Assembly: GCA_050248275.1 (NCBI GenBank)
Contig: JBFWSR010000001.1
Span: forward strand, 62,001-126,000
From: CAILZL01 sp050248275
GTDB lineage: Bacteria; Pseudomonadota; Gammaproteobacteria; Steroidobacterales; Steroidobacteraceae
DNA length: 64,000 nt
Direction: 5' to 3'
Both the position numbers and the translations under genes were made by a program. Below are positions 51,492-58,112 of this stretch, one piece after another; position 1 is the first letter of the stretch, and each line of letters starts with the position of its first letter. The notes beneath the pieces were generated by a model. The model did not search any database, was not told the DNA's origin, and saw only the letters and a program-made list of their open reading frames with translations.

Positions 51492-51869
51492 TCACTTCTG
51501 CTCTCTCCCAATTCTTGAGATCGCATCGAGTTCCTCTTGCGACGTGAACCAGACTGCTCTCGACGCGTCGAAAGGATACTTTTTGGAGCCGCTTGCTTTA
51601 AACCGCCCTTGTATCGCAGCTAGGAAAGCTGCCTGAAGGCCGGTGTCATTCGCGCGGCTGAGCGCCCCCTTGGAACTGAAAGCGACTTGGAAAGTGGGAT
51701 AACCATACGCACGACCAACAGTGACTGCGGGCCGGCTTGGTGCGTCGACAAAAACTTCGGTAGAGATGCGCTCGGCCTCGCGCTGAAGTGCGCGAAGTTT
51801 TTGAGCACTCACCAGCATCAGTCCACCGAGCAGCACGCCCAAACCAACAAGAAATGCGATTGTCCACAT
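51492..51869 (-). CDS. Integron cassette 2 protein, single membrane helix
   Basis: 125-aa protein of unknown function. Residues 1-22 (MWTIAFLVGLGVLLGGLMLV) form a membrane anchor, followed by a short coiled coil (QKLRALQREAERISTEVF) and a ~80-residue soluble domain (VTVGRAYGYPTFQVAFSSKG, FDASRAVWFTSQEELDAISR). The cassette begins at T51880, so only about 11 nt precede the ATG and expression must rely on transcription from upstream. The longer frame to 51923 would read through attC1 and is rejected. Confidence 0.7.
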   Translation of the reverse strand: MWTIAFLVGLGVLLGGLMLVSAQKLRALQREAERISTEVFVDAPSRPAVTVGRAYGYPTFQVAFSSKGALSRANDTGLQAAFLAAIQGRFKASGSKKYPFDASRAVWFTSQEELDAISRIGREQK

Positions 51870-51874
51870 GTGAC

Positions 51875-51964
51875 GCCTAACGCCGCGCATCAGCGACGCG
51901 CTGATGCCCTGAACACAGAACACATTTATCCGGATCGCGCGCTCGCTGCATGCGCTTGTTAGCC
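51875..51964 (-). other. attC site 1
   Basis: 90-bp site from inverse core GGCTAAC (51964-51958, minus strand) to GTTAGGC (51881-51875); crossover between G51881 and T51880. GGCTAAC is the exact complement of GTTAGCC at the attI junction (52453-52447), which proves that this attC belongs to cassette 1. Internal hairpin GCATCAGCGACGCGCTGATGC is shared with attC2 apart from one base. Confidence 0.87.
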
Positions 51965-51980
51965 GGCTGGCACGCCGCTG

Positions 51981-52436
51981 CTACTGGCATCTTAGAAGCC
52001 CACTGAGAATGGCCTGCCCCATATCTTCATTAGCGCACCGAACTGCGATCTCGATCTTTTCGCGTGGCAGTTCGTGAAACCCCCGGTCATCTCCGACTGT
52101 GCCGCCGTTGCGAGTCGGCTGTACAACCGAACTGGAGGCAGTGCGACTGAGTAAGCATAGCCGGGCGTTGCGCTTAAGCTTCGACCACGACCGCACACCT
52201 GCTGTCTTCAATACTTGCGCACTCGTTTGCGAGTAGTCCACAACCTCAATCGAGCCGCTAGCGGCGAGGGCATCTGCCGCAGCAGCACCTAAAGCCGCGG
52301 CATCGACTTGCGGCGAAAGCAGCACTGCCGGCAGTGACGCCACCCAGATGCCGTCTCGTGTGCACGACTGAGAGTGCACGAACACGCCGCCCGGAAAACG
52401 ATACACCGAGGCCGACTGGGATACGTGCGATGCCAT
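51981..52436 (-). CDS. Integron cassette 1 protein of unknown function
   Basis: 151-aa protein, no signal peptide or membrane segment. MASHVSQSASVYRFPGGVFV opens it; a region rich in Ala (AAALGAAAADALAASGSIEV) and a charged C-terminus follow. I do not recognise the family. The ATG lies 16 nt after the attI crossover, so this is the first and best-expressed cassette. It ends with TAG 17 nt before the attC1 inverse core. Confidence 0.7.
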   Translation of the reverse strand: MASHVSQSASVYRFPGGVFVHSQSCTRDGIWVASLPAVLLSPQVDAAALGAAAADALAASGSIEVVDYSQTSAQVLKTAGVRSWSKLKRNARLCLLSRTASSSVVQPTRNGGTVGDDRGFHELPREKIEIAVRCANEDMGQAILSGLLRCQ

Positions 52437-52446
52437 GGACTCTGCC

Positions 52447-52453
52447 GGCTAAC
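52447..52453 (-). other. attI crossover site
   Basis: GTTAGCC on the minus strand; recombination falls between G52453 and T52452. It matches the complement of the inverse core of attC1 in all seven bases. The attI region extends rightward toward intI. Confidence 0.8.
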
Positions 52454-52530
52454 TAGAAGTAGAGCCCAGTGTTATCGGGCCTAAAAGTCGCTTTACAAAG
52501 CGACTTTGTACTGTATATATTACCAGTCAT
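52453..52530 (-). CDS. 25-codon leader ORF in attI
   Basis: A short ORF, MTGNIYSTKSLCKATFRPDN followed by TGLYF, with the strongest ribosome binding site of the region (AAGGAG, eight nt before ATG 52530). Its TAG stop ends on the G of the attI crossover. In class 1 integrons the short ORF-11 in attI1 helps translate first cassettes that lack a ribosome binding site; this ORF has the same place and could do the same. It contains an 11-bp inverted repeat (52484-52507). Confidence 0.5.
   Translation of the reverse strand: MTGNIYSTKSLCKATFRPDNTGLYF
52484..52507. repeat. 11-bp perfect inverted repeat in attI region
   Basis: AAAGTCGCTTT (52484-52494) and AAAGCGACTTT (52497-52507) with a 2-nt loop. 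It overlaps the -35 of the intI promoter on one strand and lies inside the leader ORF on the other. It might be an integrase or regulator site, or an RNA hairpin of the cassette transcript. Confidence 0.6.
52492..52526 (+). promoter_or_regulatory. intI promoter with LexA box
   Basis: TTTACA (52492-52497), 18 nt, TATATT (52516-52521): a good sigma70 promoter for intI. CTGTATATATTACCAG at 52511-52526 fits the LexA consensus CTG-N10-CAG with a TA-rich middle and covers the -10. SOS control of integron integrases by LexA is established for other integrons. Confidence 0.75.
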
Positions 52531-52565
52531 GCTATTGACTCCTTTTATTTTCAGTTGGTTAGCGC

Positions 52566-52595
52566 TTTGTAGCACGCAATAAAAGCAAACAGCAA
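52566..52595 (-). promoter_or_regulatory. Tentative cassette promoter (Pc)
   Basis: On the minus strand TTGCTG (52595-52590) and TACAAA (52571-52566), 18 nt apart, face the cassette array. Both boxes match only four of six bases, so this is a weak guess. Confidence 0.3.
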
Positions 52596-52614
52596 GTAGG
52601 ACATGGGAGGGTGG

Positions 52615-53577
52615 ATGGAACAACCCCGGCTGCTGGATCAGGTACGGAACAAAATCAGGCTCAAGCACTACAGCCTGCGCACAGAGGATGCCTATGTGCA
52701 GTGGGTGCGGCGGTTTGTGCTGTTTCATCACAAAAGTCATCCGCGTGAGATGGGCGCCTCAGAGGTGGAACGGTTTCTGACTGCACTGGCAGTGCAGAGC
52801 AAGGTCTCCGCTTCCACCCAGAATCAGGCCAAGAGCGCGATTCTGTTTCTGTACAAGGAGGTTTTGGGTATCCAGCTGCCGTGGCTGGACAATGTTGAAA
52901 CTGCCAAACGTCCCAAGTATCTGCCGGTGGTGCTCACAGTACGTGAAGTCAATGCCATGCTGGAACATACGCACGGCACCACCGGGCTGATCCTTCGGCT
53001 GGTATACGGCACGGGCATGCGCATCAATGAGTGCCTGTCGCTACGTGTCAAGGATATGGACTTCGAACGGCATGAAATCCTGATCCGAGATGGCAAGGGG
53101 TTCAAGGATCGCATCACCATGCTGCCACAATCGCTGGCAACGCCTTTGCGGGAACATATGCAGCGCGTGCAGTTGTTGCATCAGGCCGATCTGCGCGCCG
53201 GATATGGCGAGGTGTACATGCCCTTTGCGCTGGCCCGCAAGTATCCTGCCGCCGGCAAATCCTGGGCTTGGCAGTATGTGTTTCCTTCGGCGCGCATTTC
53301 CAAAGACCCACGCTCTGAGCGGGTTGCGCGGCATCATGCCGACCATGCGGCTATTCAAAGGGCCATGCGGCAGGCTTTGCGCAAAGCCGACATCCATAAA
53401 ACCGCCACACCACATACCCTGCGGCATTCCTTCGCTACTCATTTGTTGCAAAGTGGCTATGACATCCGCACGGTGCAGGAGCTGCTCGGGCACAAGGACG
53501 TGAGCACAACCATGATTTACACGCATGTGCTGAACAAGGGCGGACGTGGAGTGGTGAGCCCATTGGATGCGGGATGA
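52615..53577 (+). CDS. intI: Integron integrase
   Basis: Tyrosine recombinase of 320 aa. The SAM-like N-terminal domain holds HYSLRTEDAYVQWVRRFVLF. Catalytic residues are in GTGMRINECLSLRVKD (Arg), HTLRHSFATHLL (His-x-x-Arg), ELLGHKDVSTTMIYTHVL (His and nucleophile Tyr). The extra integron-specific patch WQYVFPSARISKDPRSERVA, absent from XerC/D, marks it as IntI. ATG 52615 follows GGGAGG; ATG 52603 is also possible. The gene is intact, and together with attI and attC sites forms a chromosomal integron. Confidence 0.95.
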   Translation: MEQPRLLDQVRNKIRLKHYSLRTEDAYVQWVRRFVLFHHKSHPREMGASEVERFLTALAVQSKVSASTQNQAKSAILFLYKEVLGIQLPWLDNVETAKRPKYLPVVLTVREVNAMLEHTHGTTGLILRLVYGTGMRINECLSLRVKDMDFERHEILIRDGKGFKDRITMLPQSLATPLREHMQRVQLLHQADLRAGYGEVYMPFALARKYPAAGKSWAWQYVFPSARISKDPRSERVARHHADHAAIQRAMRQALRKADIHKTATPHTLRHSFATHLLQSGYDIRTVQELLGHKDVSTTMIYTHVLNKGGRGVVSPLDAG

Positions 53578-53612
53578 CTGCCCTTTCCTGGTTAAGGGAG
53601 AGGGGACCGAGA

Positions 53613-55136
53613 TCAAGTACCAAGAAACAGTTTGTATGCCGGATTATCCGTTTCATCCGCGTAGGGATACTTCAGTTCGCGCAGGTGCAGGTTCAGGTCT
53701 TCAATCTGTTGCGGCGGCACTTGTACGCCGGCGAGTACGCGACCGTAGTCGGAGCCATGATTGCGATAGTGGAACAGGCTGATGTTCCACTGCGTGCCAA
53801 CGGCTTTCAGAAACTTGAGCAGGGCGCCGGGACGTTCCGGAAACTCGAAGCGCAGCAGCCGTTCGTTCTGGATGCCGGATGCGTGACCGCCGACCATGAA
53901 GCGCACATGCAGCTTGGCCATTTCGTTGTCGGTCATGTCCACCACGCGATAGCCTGCGGCTTGTAATGACGTCAGCAATTGTTCGCGTTCCTTGCGGCCC
54001 TCGCTCAGGCCCATGCCGACAAAGATGTTGGCGCGTTCGCTGCTGGGATGGTAGCGATAGTTGAACTCGGTGATGCTGCGCTGGCCGATGGCTTCGCAGA
54101 ATTTCAGGAAGCTGCCGGGTTGCTCGGGAATCTCCACCGCAAACAGCGCTTCGCGCTGTGCGCCGATGTCGGCGCGTTCGGCCACATGACGCAGGCGATC
54201 GAAATTGATGTTGGCGCCGCAGTTGATGCCCACCAGTGTCTTGCCCTGGCAGTTCTCGCGGGCAACATATTTTTTGATGCCCGCGACGGACAGTGCGCCG
54301 GCAGGTTCGACAACGGTGCGGTTCTCTTCGAAGATGTCCTGAATGGCCGCGCAGATTTCATCGGTGTTCACCAGGATCACTTCATCGACATACTGCTGGC
54401 ACAGGCGGAAGGTTTCCTCGCCCACACGGCGCACGGCCACGCCATCGGCAAAAATGCCGACACGTTCCAGCGTGACGCGCTTCCTGGCGTGCAGCGATTG
54501 ATACATGGCATCGGCATCGTCAGGTTCGACGCCGATGATGCGCACCCTGGGAAACAGTTGTTTCACATAGGCAGCCACGCCGGCGATCAGGCCGCCGCCG
54601 CCCACGGCGATGAAGATGGCGTCGATGTCATCTCCCGAGTGCTGACGCAGGATTTCCATGCCTATCGTGCCCTGTCCGGCAATCACATCCGGATCGTCAA
54701 ACGGATGCACGAAGGTCAGCGAACGTTCGCGCGCCAGTTGCATGGCATGTTCATAGGCCTGATCGTAATCGTCGCCGAACAACACGGCTTCGCCACCCAG
54801 ATCCTTGACCGCCTGTATCTTGATAGTGGGCGTGGAGCGCGGCATGACAATCACCGCCTTGATGCCACGCTTGCGCGCGCTGAGCGCCACGCCCTGGGCA
54901 TGATTGCCGGCCGATGCGCAGATCACGCCGCGTTGCGCCACCGCCTCGGACAGATGCGCAATCTTGTTGTAAGCGCCGCGCAGCTTGAAGGAAAACACCG
55001 GCTGGAGATCTTCGCGCTTGAGCAGCACGGTATTGCCCAGCCGGCGGCTGAGGCGTCGGGCGGTTTCCAGCGGCGTTTCCACCGCCACGTCATACACGCG
55101 TGCTTTGAGAATGCGTTCCAGATACGAATCGGTCAT
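53613..55136 (-). CDS. ilvA: Threonine ammonia-lyase, biosynthetic
   Basis: Converts threonine to 2-oxobutanoate, first step to isoleucine. 507 aa. The PLP Lys is in PVFSFKLRGAYNKIAHL and the phosphate loop in AVGGGGLIAGVAAY. Two C-terminal ACT-like regulatory domains (FAVEIPEQPGSFLKFCEAIG; LRFEFPERPGALLKFLKAVG) bind isoleucine, the feedback inhibitor. The start is ATG 55136; the frame upstream is antisense to the next gene. Its position 3 kb from ilvI suggests a regional cluster of branched-chain genes, though not one operon. Confidence 0.95.
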   Translation of the reverse strand: MTDSYLERILKARVYDVAVETPLETARRLSRRLGNTVLLKREDLQPVFSFKLRGAYNKIAHLSEAVAQRGVICASAGNHAQGVALSARKRGIKAVIVMPRSTPTIKIQAVKDLGGEAVLFGDDYDQAYEHAMQLARERSLTFVHPFDDPDVIAGQGTIGMEILRQHSGDDIDAIFIAVGGGGLIAGVAAYVKQLFPRVRIIGVEPDDADAMYQSLHARKRVTLERVGIFADGVAVRRVGEETFRLCQQYVDEVILVNTDEICAAIQDIFEENRTVVEPAGALSVAGIKKYVARENCQGKTLVGINCGANINFDRLRHVAERADIGAQREALFAVEIPEQPGSFLKFCEAIGQRSITEFNYRYHPSSERANIFVGMGLSEGRKEREQLLTSLQAAGYRVVDMTDNEMAKLHVRFMVGGHASGIQNERLLRFEFPERPGALLKFLKAVGTQWNISLFHYRNHGSDYGRVLAGVQVPPQQIEDLNLHLRELKYPYADETDNPAYKLFLGT

Positions 55137-55262
55137 GACAGGTCTCGATACGGCGGGCCGGGCCCGAACAACAGGCCGGGTACAGTAGCAGGCGACAGCC
55201 AGCCGGGCCAGCAGACCACTGTTAAACTCGCAGGCCATTTCCATCTCCGTACAGACTTCACT

Positions 55263-56570
55263 ATGGATGCAAACGATTCGCGCTTTTCGCGGCGCATGTG
55301 GTTGAGCCGTACGGGCATGCTGCTGGGCGGCAGCCTGCTGAACTCCCGGCTGCTGGGCGCCAACCTGGTCAACAACGAAGAAAGTCGCAATGAGTTCGAC
55401 CCTTGGAGCAGCGCACGTTCGCAACTGGTGCTCAATCCCCGCCTGGCTTATTTCGATACCGCACAGTTCGGCCCCAGCCTGCGCGCCGTGCTCGCCAGCG
55501 AGTACCGCGCGCAGGAGACCCTCCATACCGATCCGGCCGGGTTCTACAGCACGCGCCATTCAAGCCAGGCCGTCGAAACGTTATGTAATCGCCTTGGCAC
55601 GTGGCTTGGTTGCACAGCAGACGAAGTGGCTTTTACCCGGGGCGCTGCAGCGGGTTTGATCCAGTGCGGCCAGGCGCTGTCGCTGCAGGCAGGCGATGAA
55701 ATCCTGATCCATGGCCAGTTGCCGGAAGAATTACAACGGTTCTGGCGTCAGCAAGCGCAACAACACAGTCTGGTGCTGAAGTCCGTCACCCTGCCCATGC
55801 CGCTGCATAACAGAGATGAAGTCGTCGCCGCCTTCGACAGCGCCATGAGCGAACGTACCCGGGTGCTGGCATGCAGTCACATTCAACGCATGGACGGCGC
55901 CATTCTGCCGGTGCGCGAACTGTGTCAGTTGGCCCGCGCGCGCGGCGTGATGTCGATGATCGACGGCACCTTGAGTCTGGGCGCTTTGCAATTCTCGGTG
56001 CGCGAGCTGGACTGCGATGTGTATGGCGCCAGCCTCTGTCACTGGCTTAACGGCCCGCATGAAACCGGCGTGGTATATGTGCGCGAGCAATTGCAGTCGG
56101 TCTTGCAGGCGGATTTCGCCGGCAGCGTTGAGCCGGGCTTGAGCAACAACCGCGCCGGCTGGCCCCGGCTGATGCAGCGCTGGCCGGACGATTTCATCGA
56201 TCTGGCGCCACAGTTTCAAAGTCTGCCCACTGCCCTGGCGTGGCAGGAAAACATCGGCCGTGCACGCATTGAAGCGCGTCTGCGTGAGCTTCATCTGTAT
56301 GCGCGGTTGCGCCTGCAGAGCATCGCCGGCGTGGAACTGCTGACTCCGATCCAGCCCGGCATGTGGCTGAATGTGTTATCGCTGCGCGCCAGTAACCACT
56401 ACGCAGCCGAACTGGCCGATTGGTTGAGAAATAACGACCGGGTCATTGTCAGCGGCTTCAATGCCACTCAAGATGGCATGAATGTCCTGCGCATTTCCCT
56501 GCATGTCTACAACTCGCACGATGAAATCGAGCGATTGACACAGGGATTGCAGCGCGCCCTGCGTGCGTAG
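55263..56570 (+). CDS. Class-V aminotransferase-like protein, probable Tat export, catalytic Lys absent
   Basis: 435-aa protein. The N-terminus SRFSRRMWLSRTGMLLGGSL looks like a twin-arginine signal (SRRMWL). The rest follows the class V aminotransferase fold of the isopenicillin N epimerase/cysteine desulfurase sort: FDTAQFGPSLRAVL, AFTRGAAAGLIQCGQAL, CSHIQRMDGAILPVRELC and MIDGTLSLGALQF. At the Schiff-base site, where relatives have HKW, this protein reads SLCHWLNGP, with His where the Lys should be. So ordinary PLP catalysis is doubtful. The frame opens at 53979 but is antisense to ilvA there; ATG 55263 is the start. Confidence 0.82.
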   Translation: MDANDSRFSRRMWLSRTGMLLGGSLLNSRLLGANLVNNEESRNEFDPWSSARSQLVLNPRLAYFDTAQFGPSLRAVLASEYRAQETLHTDPAGFYSTRHSSQAVETLCNRLGTWLGCTADEVAFTRGAAAGLIQCGQALSLQAGDEILIHGQLPEELQRFWRQQAQQHSLVLKSVTLPMPLHNRDEVVAAFDSAMSERTRVLACSHIQRMDGAILPVRELCQLARARGVMSMIDGTLSLGALQFSVRELDCDVYGASLCHWLNGPHETGVVYVREQLQSVLQADFAGSVEPGLSNNRAGWPRLMQRWPDDFIDLAPQFQSLPTALAWQENIGRARIEARLRELHLYARLRLQSIAGVELLTPIQPGMWLNVLSLRASNHYAAELADWLRNNDRVIVSGFNATQDGMNVLRISLHVYNSHDEIERLTQGLQRALRA

Positions 56571-56605
56571 AGCGAACCCATCTGAAATTTCAGGAGTACC
56601 GGCGG

Positions 56606-57019
56606 GTGAGTTCCCTGTTGTTGATTGCCTCCGGCATGGCCGGCGGCCTGGGCGCAAGCCTGATACTGCGTTTCGTCTGGGCAACGGCAGCCAGTCGCGG
56701 TCAGACCGGGCAGTGGCGCGCTTCAAATGCGCTGAATGAACTGTTGTATGTCGGCAGCCACGCAGTGATCGGCGGCGGCATTGGCCTGCTGTTCTGGCTG
56801 AGCTGGGGTTTTACCGCGCTGGCGAGATTTTCATGGTGGCAGCAGGGAATGGCTTTTGGACTGGCCAATGCGCTGGTTTTCGGCGTCGTCCCTTTATTGA
56901 TCGTGCGCAGCCTGTTGCGTTGCTCCAACCTGATCTACTGGTTGCTGACCAGCGAAATTCTGCTCACCTGCATCACCGCCGGGTTGGCCAGCAGTTGGAG
57001 CTGGCAGAAGGCGTTCTGA
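56606..57019 (+). CDS. Small multi-pass membrane protein of unknown function
   Basis: 137 aa with four hydrophobic segments: SSLLLIASGMAGGLGASLIL, SHAVIGGGIGLLFWLSW, GMAFGLANALVFGVVPLLIV and LLTSEILLTCITAGLA. The start is GTG 56606, with AGGAG nine nt upstream. It lies 35 nt after the aminotransferase-like gene and is probably cotranscribed. I do not recognise the family. Confidence 0.75.
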   Translation: MSSLLLIASGMAGGLGASLILRFVWATAASRGQTGQWRASNALNELLYVGSHAVIGGGIGLLFWLSWGFTALARFSWWQQGMAFGLANALVFGVVPLLIVRSLLRCSNLIYWLLTSEILLTCITAGLASSWSWQKAF

Positions 57020-57036
57020 CCTCTGTCAGGCGATTG

Positions 57037-57888
57037 TCAACGATCCAGAAATTGCCGGACCAATTGCAGGACGCGCTGTGACTGGCTGCCAAACAAATTG
57101 GCGCCGGATTCCGGCAACTCTTCCAGCAGACATTGCGAATAAGAATTCTTGGCGCGCAGGCTGTGCTCGTGAAATTCATCGCGGGCTCGCAGGATCAGGC
57201 CGGGCTGCTGCAGCGAGGCCAGACGCTTGGCGGTGGGATAATCAAGCATGGCCTGCAACGCAGCAGCACTGCGGCGACGGCTGCGCAATACGTCGGCCAG
57301 TTCTTCCGTCAATTGTTCGGGCGTACTTTGTCCATCGCGCGACTGCCGCAGATGCTGCCAGTCCTTCAGCAGATGTGAACCGTCTGCCACAGGGAGCGCC
57401 GGCAGACTGTCCCATTCCGGTGATCTGGCTTCCGATGCAGTGAAATAGGGCACGGACGCCAGCACCAGGCGACGCACCTGCTGTGGTCTGGCTGCAGCCA
57501 GCTCAATCGCAGCCAGTGCGCCCAACTGCACGCCAAATACATCCACATGGCGCAGACGCAGGCTGTCAACAAATTCGCCAATGGCCGCGCCCAGATCAGC
57601 AGCCGTCCATTCGCCGGCAGGCGCATCCGAACACCCATAACCGGGCAGATCGAAGGAATAAATGCTGCGGTCACGACCCAGCTCGGGCAGCAGTGCGTTG
57701 AAATAGCCGGAAGAACTGCCCGCCGGATGCAGACATACCAGCGGCACGCGTTCATCAAAGCCACCGCCCGAAGGATACGCCGTGGTCAGATGCAACTGGC
57801 CAAAGCGACACTCCGCGTAACTGCGACGAATATGAACGGTGGTAGGCATCACCAGCGGCATACGGCGACGAGAACGGGCTGGCAGCAA
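57037..57888 (-). CDS. Alpha/beta-hydrolase fold protein with altered nucleophile elbow
   Basis: About 283 aa. LVCLHPAGSSSGYFNALLPE and SFDLPGYGCSDAPAGEW mark the fold. The nucleophile elbow, normally GxSxG, reads FGVQLGALAA, so Gln stands for Ser. The C-terminal stretches where acid and His would lie are also weak. It may bind a ligand or act without the usual nucleophile. TTG 57888 is chosen because AGGAG lies seven nt upstream; ATG 57906 and ATG 57861 are alternatives. Convergent with the small membrane protein gene. The ~200 nt between this gene and ilvI (57913-58112) show nothing I can name. Confidence 0.8.
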   Translation of the reverse strand: MLPARSRRRMPLVMPTTVHIRRSYAECRFGQLHLTTAYPSGGGFDERVPLVCLHPAGSSSGYFNALLPELGRDRSIYSFDLPGYGCSDAPAGEWTAADLGAAIGEFVDSLRLRHVDVFGVQLGALAAIELAAARPQQVRRLVLASVPYFTASEARSPEWDSLPALPVADGSHLLKDWQHLRQSRDGQSTPEQLTEELADVLRSRRRSAAALQAMLDYPTAKRLASLQQPGLILRARDEFHEHSLRAKNSYSQCLLEELPESGANLFGSQSQRVLQLVRQFLDR

Positions 57889-58112
57889 AATGACACTCCT
57901 GAACATGGGCAATGATCTAGGAGTGGCACTTTAAGCACCCTCGCAGTGCACTACTTGGAACTGGGTCTCAGCTTGATATTTATCCGCATCCGCCCATGCG
58001 TGGCGACGCGCGCTGCGTGAAGCAGTTCGCGCGTGATCAGGCGAACCCCGATACCATGGTTTTGCCCGCGCACCCCGGGTTCTGCGTTGCCCATCACTCG
58101 GCGCACCATCCG

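Noticed and set aside
50511..52600. Repeated ~90-bp blocks as CRISPR or simple duplication
   Set aside because: Only two near-identical copies, each with integron core sites and next to intI; attC sites explain them fully.
53979..55262. Long plus-strand frame continuous with the aminotransferase-like gene
   Set aside because: It is the antisense of ilvA; the His/Ala/Gly-rich translation is typical of a shadow frame.
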